Positions 1 to 17,460 of a DNA stretch of 64,000 bases are shown piece by piece; positions within the stretch are counted from its first letter, which is position 1; each line of letters begins with the position of its first letter. The position numbers were made by a program, and so were the translations under genes. This DNA comes from Cristatella mucedo. Its lineage: Eukaryota; Bryozoa; Phylactolaemata; Cristatellidae. Location: assembly GCA_009760855.2 (NCBI GenBank), contig WPIO01000001.1:4888501-4952500 (forward strand), in the 5' to 3' direction. Under the pieces are notes generated by a model, which was given only the letters and a program-made list of their open reading frames with translations, had not been told where the DNA came from and searched no databases.

Positions 1-1060
1 GCCTTTCAAAGTCCGTTTCAGGCTTAACCTCAGGTCACAGCTTTTTTCACGCAGAGGTCAAGGTCCTCTTTGTAAACCCCTGCTAGACCATATCGATAAT
101 ACCAAGGCATATCACGATGTATTTGCTGGTGGTCCTTCCATAACTCTCGAAGGGTGATGGTTCTGCTCTTCGTCACCTCAATACTTCGGTGGAACAGGTG
201 CTGGTGAAGAGCTTCTTGAAATTAGAAATGACCTGCTTTGTCCATGGCCTACAGGATAGGGGTTGTGTTGCGCGGAAGGTAGAGAACCTTTATAAACTTC
301 AACTCTTCTATGATGTCAATTTCGAGGTTAGGTGGGTGAGCAGGTGCAGTGCCTATAACGAGAAGGGCTTTCAGGGGCAGGTTATTTCCCTGGTGGTATC
401 TCAGATAGAACCGAAGCCCAAATTCTCTCAGTCCACAAAGAATTGCCTGATGGCACACGTCCTTGGGCTTTCCCTCCACGAAACCTGCACGTTTTCTTTT
501 AGAACCTTATGGGACTTAGGCTCTGGGGTTTCCGGATGATAAACGAGCAGCGTCTTAATCTTGCAGTCACCGCTCGCATTGTCGCACAGTGCGAGGGCTA
601 GCCTATCCTTTGCGGCCTTGTGGCCTGGGAATTCCCTTCTCCTCTGCCATCATAAAAGTCCTGCGTGGCATCATCTTCCAGAAGAGTCCTATATCGTCAC
701 CGGTGAAGACTTGCGGTAGTATGTTTTCTTCTGCTGCTATAATCCCAGCAAAAATTTTAAGGCACTCCTCAGCTGCTTTCATATCCGCGCTCGCTGCCTC
801 AGCATGCCTGACAATGGAGTGAAGGTCTTTTGATTTACTGCTGTCAGTCTTTGAATTTACGGCGAGCCGGCACGATAAGCAGCCGGCTCTGCTGATCCCA
901 CTTGGCTAGCAAAAGGATGTAGTTCTGCAGATCGTGAGCTAGCATTCCGGTAGCCTCTGCGAGTGCGGGCTGCCAAAGCCTGCGTGCATGCACTGTCAAT
1001 AGTGTAATGTCGAACTCAAGGAAACGGCAAAAACGTTGGGTGCTGAAGCGCCCAGGACCA
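1..1060 (-). mobile_element. Tigger/pogo-type DNA transposase, decayed fragment
   Basis: Reading the minus strand gives successive blocks typical of Tigger (pogo superfamily) DDE transposases: DDIGLFWKMMPRR near 650-700 (first catalytic Asp block, normally DETGLFWK), a NLE...EELKFIKVLYLP then NTTPIL block at 249-330, KQVISNFKKLF near 215, and TLREFWKDH-like sequence near 130. The order matches the C-terminal two thirds of the family. Several stops and frame changes separate the blocks, so it is a dead copy. The left part of the element lies outside the window; the N-terminal DNA-binding region should lie towards 1,060 but is only weakly visible. Terminal inverted repeats were not located. Confidence 0.75.
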
Positions 1061-1215
1061 GATCGCACGAAGCCGAAACTTCAGGCGCCAAAACGTCCTC
1101 AGCCAAAATGTTCAAGACCGAAATGCAAACGGCTGAAACTTCGGGGCTGGCTTTTTTTCAAATCCCAAACGCCACTAGCAAAGTGTCCAAAGCCAAAAGG
1201 TCTTCGCCAAAATGA
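1060..1215. repeat. Degenerate 15-bp minisatellite
   Basis: Units such as GCCGAAACTTCAGGC, GCCAAAACGTCCTCA, GCCAAAATGTTCAAG and ACCGAAATGCAAACG follow one another at 15-bp spacing; a second patch near 1,190-1,215 carries GCCAAAAGGTCTTC and GCCAAAATGACCGTG. Because 15 is a multiple of three, the plus strand stays open and spells a Lys/Pro-rich pentapeptide pattern, which I regard as a by-product and not a protein. Confidence 0.6.
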
Positions 1216-1219
1216 CCGT

Positions 1220-2075
1220 GGCAAAGCGTCAGACATCTCACGTCGGAACCGGAATTGTAAAGCGCCAGGTTTAGCCCAACGGCCGCCGAGGAGCTCTCGC
1301 TTCGTGGGTTTAAAATCAAAACCAATGGGTCAGATGAGGTAGGTTACAAACGCCTAAAAAAATGGCGACAGCCTCGACCCCTATTCAAAGAATGGATGAA
1401 GCCCCAGAGAAGTAACCGGACCGAGATTATCGGATGAACCTTGCCTCAGCGGTTTGACCAGCAGAGTTACCTTATATCAGCCAGCCATTTCTCCTCATAT
1501 TTATTTAGATACTTTCATACCTGAGCATTGAGATGCATTAAAATGAGTGGTATAAACGGAAAATGGATGAGAACCGATGTTTTGTTCAGGGTGCTTTTTC
1601 GAAAGACAAACGTGTTAGAAATGCAATCGGTAGCTTTAATGGCTGTCACATAGCGGGAACAAGGTTTAAATAATTAATTTAATGACATTTTAACCAAAAA
1701 GTTTAGCCCGCATGGCGACCTACTCATGCTGCTACCGTCGGCTACACGGTACCCATTAAGCAGTTCATCTTGTACTTGGAATCTTACGATCAGTTTTCAC
1801 TACATTGTCACAGGCCCTAACTTGCTAGCAATCTACAATAGACATTTTACGCGGTTATTGTTATGTGATGTTTGCGATTGGGCCATCGCTGGCCGTGGTT
1901 CTGCTCGCATAATTAGGATAAAAAAAATTCGCACCATGCTTCTGGTTAACTCATTTGTATACACTCTGGAATTATTGGGATTCACTTAGCAGACGAACTT
2001 GTTTCGGAAACAGAGATATGCTAGTTCCGGAGTCGGTGGAAGTTTCCGCTGTGGCAAATATCGGGGAACCCAATG
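1220..2075. other. Unassigned AT-rich sequence
   Basis: No coding similarity, RNA gene or repeat was recognised here. Short open frames are present but have no recognisable composition or motif. Confidence 0.4.
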
Positions 2076-2077
2076 TA

Positions 2078-2260
2078 GTGGGTCTTAGCCTAGTAGTAAA
2101 GTGGTAGCTGTTCACAACCTAGGTCATAGGTTCAAATCTTACAGTGGGCGATCCTTTATTGCACTGCCAGTCGTAATGACAGTCGCCTAGGCTCCTGTGA
2201 CGCTAAACCGATAGGGCTTTTAAATAACTACGTGACCTTTTTCTCGACTTGAGTAGCTAC
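2078..2260 (+). repeat. tRNA-derived SINE, family A, copy 1
   Basis: The head has the layout of a tRNA gene with an internal polymerase III promoter: an A-box-like GTCTTAGCC...GTGGTAG stretch and a B-box-like AGGTTCAAATCTTAC, then the family body GGGCGATCCTTTATTGCAC. Five further copies in the window share this order, which is why it is called a SINE and not a tRNA gene; no cloverleaf closes. Confidence 0.6.
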
Positions 2261-2474
2261 TTCGTCCGATTGGTTAAAGAAAGAATGATTATCCATGTTT
2301 ATTAGGTCAGGCATCTTGTGGAACTTTCTTAAGTTGAAGTCTTCTGTGCCCACATACACTTCATCAACTATGCGGGTATATTGCTAGCTCTTACTAGGTA
2401 TGTCGAGTTTAGTTATCATCAGTTTCACAATCAACAGCAATCATTGCTAGTCGGTGAAGGGCCACATTGCTGGT

Positions 2475-2477
<3 letters not shown>

Positions 2478-2512
<35 letters not shown>

Positions 2513-2534
2513 CGCCCCAATATATATATAATAT
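2478..2534. repeat. (AT)n microsatellite
   Basis: About 16 AT units followed by a short gap and a second run; it abuts the 3' end of the SINE family B copy on the minus strand and may have grown from that tail. Confidence 0.9.
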
Positions 2535-2645
2535 AGCGCCCCAAGAGAACTTAATCTCTATTCAGGCGCTTCACATATGCCTCGGGGCTCGAGCCAATGA
2601 CCTCAGTCAGGGCGAGCACCTTAACCGCTAGACCAAACCAGTAGG
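2525..2645 (-). repeat. tRNA-derived SINE, family B, copy 1
   Basis: On the minus strand: GGTTTGGTCTAGCGGTTAAG (A-box-like), GGCTCGAGCCCCG (B-box-like), then GTGAAGCGCC...GAGATTAAGTTCTCT...GGGCGCTA. The last part is nearly the 3' tail of LINE family A (AAAGCGCC...GAGATTAAGTTCTCT...GGGCGCTTT). Such tail sharing is the known way SINEs use a LINE reverse transcriptase. Confidence 0.65.
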
Positions 2646-2814
2646 TGAGGCTTTCTTAGTGCTTCCTCTATTTTGTGTTCTTTGTGCATTGAACGCACGT
2701 TTTGACAAATAGCTTTCATATGCAGGATTTTTTATGAGTTCTGACGGTAAATTTTAATAAGCCTTTCAAAAGGATTGCACTAAAAGTGATGCAAATGAAT
2801 TGTTGGCCTTCACA

Positions 2815-3110
2815 GTCATGGGCTCGAGTCCTGCAGGGTGCAACTCTTTATTGTGCAAGCGGTTGCCATGGGGCGTCAAGGCTCTAGTGCCACTCCGTAG
2901 AGTATTAGTTCTCAACCTTCCTAATGCATCGACCCTTTAATACAGTTCATATTATGGCGACACCACCCATAAAATTATCGTGTGCGAAATGTGGAAATGC
3001 ATGTTGTCAGGTGGTCTTAGGCGACCCCGTGAAAGGTTGAGAACCACTGCTGTAAAGGCTGTCAAGTCAGATGACTGCTACTTTATCGATGTCACATGTT
3101 TGCCGTAGCA
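2815..3110 (+). repeat. SINE family A, copy 2, split by a hAT-type MITE
   Basis: GGCTCGAGTCCTGCAGGGTG and CTCTTTATTGTGCAAG match the B-box and body of family A. The copy is interrupted at 2,903-3,049 by the MITE described separately and resumes with GGCTGTCAAGTCAGATGAC. Confidence 0.5.
2903..3049. mobile_element. Short non-autonomous hAT-type element (MITE), 147 bp
   Basis: The right end read inward is CAGTGGTTCTCAACCTTTCA and the left end is TATTAGTTCTCAACCTTCC, so the ends are imperfect inverted repeats of the widespread hAT GGTTCTCAACCTT type. Flanking octamers CCGTAGAG (2,895-2,902) and CTGTAAAG (3,050-3,057) agree at six of eight positions, the expected hAT target duplication after ageing. 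No coding capacity. Confidence 0.7.
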
Positions 3111-3427
3111 GTAGTTAAACATTCTGCATCTTTCAGAAGGCAGTAAACCACTTGCAGAAGATCGTTTCGCCTTTTGGGAGTTTCAAGTATTGAGCCACTA
3201 AATACCATGAATACTATTATGCAAACTTTCCCTAGATGATGGTAAAATACAATGCCCAATTCTCTTGCAAATATCCCACAAAACGGATCAGTAGAGGTCA
3301 ACACATATAATAATCATGGCACTACGGTATATTTGACATTATGGCAAAAAAGCAATGCATAATTAAAATCTACACAAAAATCACAGCAGTAATTCACACA
3401 GCAATCTTGCAAAAAGCTTGTGCTGCA

Positions 3428-10823
<7,396 letters not shown>

Positions 10824-11674
10824 CTACAATGACCAGAGTTTACGGTCTTGAATCGAATGCACTTGCAGAGCACCTCGAAACATTCAGGGTCATCTAGCAA
10901 TTGAACCATTGTCATCTTTTGGCCTTGAAATTCGGTCAGAGTACAAGAAAAGAAGCTAGGGACCCCAGTTGTCAAATAAAACATTAATAAACACCACCAG
11001 TAGGGGCGGGCTACCAGCTTTGTAACTGATAGCAAACCACTGTGCAGCTGCACATACTGCGCAATGTACGACAAAGAGAATCTCTTACAGCCTTAACTAC
11101 ACCAGACAAATAAAAAGCTTGCTCGAGCCACGAAAAATCTGGTAAACAAACTCAAATTCTGTTCTCATATTTGATAGCACAACAGCACAATGCCGACCAC
11201 ATACAAGTAATTCAAATTCGATGCATACAAAACTACAAGATACAGGCATTTTTGATTTAGCAAGTCCAACGATACCATCTAGCCTAAAAGCACCCGTGAC
11301 CTCTAACTAAGAACAGGTTTGGACATACGACAGCAGTGAGATCAAGAATATTGCACACATACAATTACATCAATACTTACAGGTCTTTGGCAATAGTTAG
11401 TATTGCCCAAATTTCCAAGCTGAGTCAATTTCTCTTCTCCATATACACCCACAGCCATAAGTATTTATGCACATAGATGTCCCAATTCCAAATTATGTCG
11501 GGTCTTAAAGCAGCCTAGCCAGCTGAGGACTGACATCATTAGCCATAGAAATGATGGATAGCACTGTGTGGTGGTATGATTAGGTATGCGACGTTAAGAA
11601 AACAAAATGACTAATCTCATGTCCTATATCCACCATTTGAATAAATGTTGGTCCCTTTTCAGAATAAAGCATTA
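10824..11674. other. Taxilin 5' intron, unassigned part
   Basis: No recognisable exon or repeat between the acceptor of the first certain taxilin exon and the LINE starting near 11,675. Confidence 0.4.
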
Positions 11675-11706
<32 letters not shown>

Positions 11707-12287
11707 CACTAGATAAAGCACCCTCAGAGAACTCAATCTCTTTCTAGGTGCTTTACATTTGCTGCAAAGGGAACCTCGATTAAATTGGTGAGTAATATCA
11801 TGCTTGATAAGCAACACGAATAGCATGGTTAGGGGTGACATGCACAGGATCAGCATGCAAATGTGGTTAGTGGCAGCATGCACAGTGTCAGCACGCATAA
11901 GCACACGAAGGATGAATCACAGGGACCCACTAAATGCTGTCCTAAATAGGTGGTTTTAAGTTCTTTTTAAATGTGATCAAATCAGGGGGTGTTCTGACGC
12001 AAGTCGGGAGGGAGTTCCAGGCTTTGGGAGCATACGAACTAAATGCACGGTCTCCAAAGGATTTGAGGTTTGTATGAGGTATTGGTAAACTATTGGATTC
12101 CGAAAAGCGGGTGGTACGATGCTTGGCCTGGTGGAGGAGTAGACCTGAGAAAGGCTGGAGCCAAAGAATGAAGTGACCTAAAAGTGAGCGAAAAAACCTT
12201 GAAGTCGATCCGTTGCTTGACTGGTAGCCAGTGAAGGTCGGTGAGAAGTGGTGTAATGTGACAACTGCGACGCTCACGACAGACATT
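11675..12287 (-). mobile_element. LINE family A 3' fragment
   Basis: (TAA)n, then the reversed family tail and antisense C-terminal coding ([31 protein letters not shown]). The preserved (AAT)n end and long matching stretches suggest a fairly young copy. The 5' end is truncated within the C-terminal coding region. Confidence 0.85.
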
Positions 12288-12474
12288 AGAAGATAAACAT
12301 GCGACTTAGTTCAGTGCAGTGTGCAAGACGTTCACGACCTTCCTTCCTGGTTTGACTTTCCATCTGGACAATTGGAAACTAAAAAACAGCGTCTTCACTT
12401 AAGGTATTGTGCTAGCCGTTCACAAACAGGGCTTAAGCAATAGGTAGGTCGGTCGAGTATTTGGCCTGAGCGCA

Positions 12475-12612
12475 GGTTGTTTTCAGGTAGGTTAGTGGTT
12501 AAGGTGTTTGCCCGACCGAGGTAAAGGTGAATGTGTTTGATGGCTCGAGCGCCGTGGCATACGTGAAGTGCCCGAATAGAGATTGTTCTCTTAGGGTGCT
12601 GTACAAATGAAT
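12475..12612 (+). repeat. SINE family B, copy 3
   Basis: TTAGTGGTTAAGGTGTTTGC, GGCTCGAGCGCCGTGG, then ACGTGAAGTGCCCGAATAGAG and TTCTCTTAGGGTGCTGTA. Full-length copy with the LINE-like tail. Confidence 0.6.
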
Positions 12613-12639
12613 TATATTACATCATATTAATCTGGCCAA

Positions 12640-13400
12640 GTACACTAGGAAATGCTCCATGGCCAACTGCAACCACCTGTGCAGCCAGAAGAGATCGAGC
12701 CACTTGGACTTCCTGCTGAAAATGGCTGCACTACACGATAGGAAGTCCAGCTTGGGCAAGCTGGCAGCAACTGGAGGTTGTTACAGGGCCAAAAGAACGC
12801 AGCACAAAGCTGAAAGGCTGTGCCGAGCTCAACGTCATGCCCCTGAAGAGATGAGCACGATTTACTAGCATTTCAACTCTTCGGTAACAACTAATGGTAG
12901 GTTCGAGTAAACCAAAAAATGCGTGAGGTATACAGAGGTGACTACCTCCAGCGAAGTATGGCGATGGTGGGATCGTGGTTTGGGGCTCCTTTTCATGTGC
13001 AGGTACTGAAGCACCGCATGACATTTCCAGCATTACGAACCAAAATGTTAACATCGACGTGCTGTAAGACAGGTTCATTTATCAGCAAGATAAATTATCC
13101 TAAACATACTGCAGAGCCTTCAAATTTGTTTGCTGACTGCATGCGGAGGCCATGGATTGGCTAGTCAGCCGACTGATTTGAATCCCATAGAGCATTCGTG
13201 GGATGACCAAGACCGGTGGTTAAGAAGAGATTCAAACAGCAGTGTAAACAGCCTGTATGAGCAACTGCAAAGGCAGGCTGTGGGCAAGTGCATTTAACGA
13301 AACTATTCAGCAACTGATAGCTTCGATGCTTTGCTGGGTTCGGTAGGTCTTTAAACACCGAGAGTAGACCTACTTCATACGAAACAGGAAGGACAACTAT
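12640..13400 (+). mobile_element. Tc1/mariner transposase fossil
   Basis: The plus strand carries, over several frames, VWGSFSCAGTEAPHDIS, NQNVNIDVL, RFIYQQDK (the second catalytic Asp region, usually FQQDNAP) and a worn LNPIEHSWDD-DRW block near 13,170-13,220 (Tc1 consensus SPDLNPIEHLWDEL). The order fits the catalytic half of a Tc1-like transposase. Multiple stops make it inactive. Ends were not located. Confidence 0.65.
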
Positions 13401-13810
13401 GCCACACCTTATATTCGTTAGCAATTAATAGCAATTCCATTCATGTTTGCTGCTTTTGCATTATTGCTATGGGAGGATTAAAAATACAAAAAAGAATGAC
13501 CCAGTCACCAGCCGGCAATAGTGGTGGCCTGCATAAATACATGTCACTGAGTGTATATTGACTGCCCCATTAAAAAATTTGATTGACACTCACTTACTAT
13601 CACGTAAATATTGTTGGCAACCATCTCTTGCGTCTTGATGAATCCATAACATGCTTGTGAAGCAATGCAGAGAACGAATTCCTGCCTTTCGTGTCATAGA
13701 ACGAAACAAGATAAACTGAAGCCTTGCTTTTGGGCAGCCTTAACTCACTGCTATGGCCTACGACCACCCACTGTAGACAAGTGATCTTATCATAATCAGA
13801 GTACACATAC

Positions 13811-13855
13811 CTTCTGAACCATCAGCAAGCAATCGGGGTCTTTTTCCAAAGTGAC
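13811..13855 (-). CDS. Candidate taxilin exon (15 codons)
   Basis: Minus strand exon encoding VTLEKDPDCLLMVQK between acceptor AACAG and a strong donor GTATGTG, phase 0 on both sides. This joins in frame to the first certain taxilin exon (10,823) and to the candidate first exon (20,230). The N-termini of taxilins are not conserved, so similarity cannot confirm it; splice sites, frame and charged composition are the only support. The acceptor sits 25 bases from the end of the hAT element. Confidence 0.4.
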
Positions 13856-13880
13856 CTGTTACTAGATGATCATGTTAGCT

Positions 13881-16176
13881 CAGACATGGGGCAAACTACG
13901 GCCTGCGGGTCACATACGACCGCGTTGGGCTTTCAATCTGGCCCGCCAAACTCGTCCACGTTATATTACTAAATTAAATTTTATTATAAAGACACCTCAA
14001 TCACTTTACCTAGCTGAAATTCCCATCTTTCCCCAGCAGATGGCGCACCCCAAGACATTGCCCTTGAGTGTGATGCATTACGGTTACTCTCTACTTCATT
14101 TTGTTGCTTTGTACTTTCAGCCCTTCAGTAAAAATGAGCAGACCGAAGAAAAGAGAAGTAGACAGTGAGTGCCAAATGTTCAATAAAGAGTGGACAAAAA
14201 AATATTTTGTCACTGAAGTCCGATCAACAGCTGTATGTCTGATATGCCAAGAAACTGCAGCAGTTTTTAAAGAATACAACATCAGTCATCACTTTGCCAC
14301 AAAACATACTAACTACACCAGTCTCCGCAAGAACGGGCGGCTACAGCTCAGAGATTGACGGCTAATTTACAAACTCGGCAAAACCTTTTTCACAGACAAA
14401 CTGCAATTCAAGAGTCAAGTACTAAGGCAAGTTTTTTGGCTGGCATTCAAACTAGCAAAGGCCGGTAAGCCTTTCTCTGAAGGCGAATTTAAAAAAATGA
14501 AAGGTTGAGACAGCAGGTCTCTACTGTCTGGAGAGCAAAGGCAAATTTGAAAAAATCAGTTTATCACGCAGAACTGTGACTCGCCGTGTGGAACTGATAA
14601 ACGAAACAAAGATATAGCCAGCAAATTAAACAAAAAGACAAGAGTCCTTTAGGTTTTATTCGCTAGCACTGGATGAAAGTAACGACTTAAAAGACACTGC
14701 TCAGCTCCTAATTTGTATCCAAGGGATTAGCGACAGTTCACACACAGATCACAGGAATTTTGACCATGGATTCCATGAAAGGAAAAATGAGGGCAGAGGA
14801 CTTGTATAACCAGGTGTCTGCTGTCATCGAAAGAATGAAGCTACCTTGAAGTAAACTTGCCAATGTCACCACGGATGGATTGCCAAATTTAACTGGGAAA
14901 AACGTTGGGCTGCTACAAAATACTGCAGGAAAAAGTAAAAGAGAAAAATCCTGATCAGGATGTTATTTTCCTTCACTGCGTCATTTATCAGAAAGTTCGG
15001 TGTAAGTCTATATTGCAGCTAAATCATGGGGCAAATCCAGTCGTAAGACTTGTTAACTTTACATGAGCAAGGGGACTTCAGCATCGTCAGTTTATTGCGT
15101 TCCTGGAAGAAACCAATGCAGATCATCTGGACTTACTTTACCACTCTCGTGTGCGCTGGCTATGTTTGGGCAGTCTTTCAAAGAGTGTAAGAGCTGAAGG
15201 AAGAGATCACTGCATTTTTGGAGTTAATGGGGAGATCCGACAAATTTCCCGAGCTAAGTGACAAGAACTGGCTTTGTGACTTTGCGTTTGCTGTGGACAT
15301 ACTTTTGCACATTAATGAGCTTAACTCCAAGCTACGGGGGAAAGATCAGTTTGTGCACGACAGGTACACAAATGTTAGGGCCTTCAAATCCATGCTGACT
15401 CTTTTCACCAGACAAATTTCAAACAAATCTTTCACTCATTTCCCCACACTAGCCATGCAGAAAGAGGCGACCCGAAACTCGCAGAAATACAAAATCACTG
15501 GACGACTTTCACGGAGAATTCTGCCGTCGTTTCCGCGACTTTGAAAAAATTGAAAAGTCACTTCAGCTGGTGTACTGTCCCCTGTCACAAGACCCTGAAA
15601 CAGCACCACAAGAGCTGCAGTTGGAACTGGTAGATCTTCAGTCTGACTTTGTATTGAAGGAAAAGTTCAACTCTCTTAAACTGAACGACTTGTATGCTTC
15701 ACTTAACGAAGCCACGTTTCCAAACCTCTGGAGGATGACACAGAAGATGCTGACGTTTTGTTTGCTCAAACTATGTGTATGAACAGACATTCAATCATGA
15801 ACATCAACAAAGCCTATCACAGATCCAAGTTGGTGACCAACACCTCGGATCTATCTTGAGAATTGCCACAACAAATATAACGTCAGACATTGATGCACTT
15901 GCAAAAAAAAGGAGAGCAACAACACTGTTCCCACTGAAACTGAATGGGATTTTATTACTACGTTATTAAATTAATAAATTTGTAAAACAATTTTTACAAT
16001 ACACTAAGCACAATGGTGTTTTGCTGCCTGTTAAAGGCCAAATCTTTCAATGTAATGGTTTTTACATTTCATTTATATTAGTTCACACAAACACGCCATT
16101 ATCCTATTCTGGCCCGGCTCCTGTCAAATTTTGGAAGTCATTGTGGCCCGCGAGTCAAAAAGTTTGCCCACCCTTG
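13881..16176 (+). mobile_element. hAT transposon with both ends, GTF2IRD2/Charlie8-like transposase relic
   Basis: Terminal inverted repeats: left CAGACATGGGGCAAACTACG, right (read inward) CAAGGGTGGGCAAACT, with shared GCGGGYCACA further in. The exact 8-bp target duplication TGTTAGCT flanks it (13,873-13,880 and 16,177-16,184). Inside, a start at 14,134 opens MSRPKKREVDSECQMFNKEW, CLICQETAAVFKEYNISHH and FATKHTNY, the BED-like zinc finger and N-terminus of the hAT group that also gave rise to vertebrate GTF2IRD2. Later blocks: LALDESNDLKDTAQLLI-like, LYHSRVRWLCLG-like, FPELSDKNWLCDFAFAVDI, LQLELVDLQSDFVLKEKF, LRIATTNITSDIDALAKK. Frameshifts and stops divide them, so the copy is dead, but the intact octamers suggest moderate age. 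Confidence 0.9.
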
Positions 16177-16239
16177 TGTTAGCTACTGTCAAGCCTGCCT
16201 ACTTCCATTATAACTTATCGGAAAAATTTGAGCCTGCTA

Positions 16240-16680
16240 AGAAAGTAGACAAGGATACTACAGCCAAGCTGGTCCGTGCATATTGTGACACCCTATAGAC
16301 TTCTGTACGTATACAATCACAGGTCTTCTAGCTGGTGCAGTATGAGGCTTAAAGCTAATCTAAGCTCGGCAGCTAGGTTTGTTTGTCGCGAATTGACATA
16401 TTACACAAATTCTCTCCGCCGTGCACTGGCTCCAATAGGCGGCACATCGACTTCGAGGTTCTGTCACTCACTTTTAGGTCTCATTTGTCTATTGCTCCGG
16501 CTTACCTATCCGAGTTACTTCCTAATCAGGCTTGGTATCGTACTACCGGCTCGATTGACTCAAGCCATCTAGCTGTGCCCTTAACCAACCTTTAATCCTT
16601 TGGTGACCATGCCTTCAGGTCGCATGCTTCTAAAGCCAAAAACTCACTCCTGACTGATGTCACGGCACCCCCTGACTGAC
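16240..16680 (+). mobile_element. LINE family A fragment, diverged
   Basis: Starts TACAGCCAAGCTGGTCCGTG (LINE TSKLVHAFVTSRLDF region) and continues with IDFEVLSLTFRSHLSIAPAY, LSELLPNQAWYRTT and a SFGDHAFRSHASKA-like block. Several breaks; 3' tail absent. It ends where the G-rich minisatellite begins. Confidence 0.7.
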
Positions 16681-16985
16681 AGCTGGGTTGGTGACTGCGA
16701 ATGTGATGGGAGGAGCGGTATGGGGACATAGAACTGGATCACTTGACTGGAATGGGATCTGAGGATTGGGTTATTCGACCGGAACAAACAGGGTCTAGGA
16801 GAGGATCGAGGGGGGCTTGGCAGTGGAGAATAGGATGGGATAGGGGACTAGAACAGGATTGGAGACTGGTAGAGATTGGCTGCAAGAAGAGCCGAAGCTA
16901 AACAAACGGTTGGAGGGAGCAGGAATGATACAGGACTGGAGGCAAAAGAAAGACGGGAGACAGACCGGTATGGGATGTACACATC
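16680..16985. repeat. Degenerate G-rich minisatellite
   Basis: Purine-rich plus strand with irregular repeats of a GGGAYTGGAACAGGAT-like unit (for example GGGGACTAGAACAGGATTGG, ATACAGGACTGGAGGC). Strong strand asymmetry compared with the flanks. Confidence 0.5.
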
Positions 16986-17279
16986 AACTAGCGTTTATAG
17001 GGTTAGATTACCACATGCAAAAACATACTCCTAAGTGCCTAGAACACTAAACAGCACAGCTACTACTATTAAACATCAACATCTAAACTACTACAGAACT
17101 TCACAAATTCGTTATTCATTATTTCCCCACACACTTATACACTCCCCAGTATCAGCCTAAGCTTTGTCACGTGGTCACTTGTGTGTCGAACATAGAATCG
17201 ATGCTTGTGGCTGCCATAAACAGCAAACTTAATTCCGTCAGGTAAAGAATACTCCCCTTTTAATCTTCGATCGTCCAGT

Positions 17280-17460
17280 ACATATGCTGTCACACCCAGT
17301 CAACCACTCTGCTGACTCAAGCTATGCTCCACTTTCTCTTCAGTGCCTGAGATGAAGTCTGTTGGCTACCGAATGCGTACCAAAAGTCGTTTAGGCTGTG
17401 TGCTCTAAGCAAAATTCGTTTTTTTTAACACCCAGACAGTTTGTGGAATTACAGTCAGGG
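17280..17460 (+). mobile_element. LINE family C 3' tail, worn
   Basis: TCTGTTGGCTACCGAATGCG, AGTCGTTTAGGCTGTG and AACACCCAGACAGT then TGTGGAATTACAG match the family C end at 54.7 and 57.6 kb. Confidence 0.6.
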
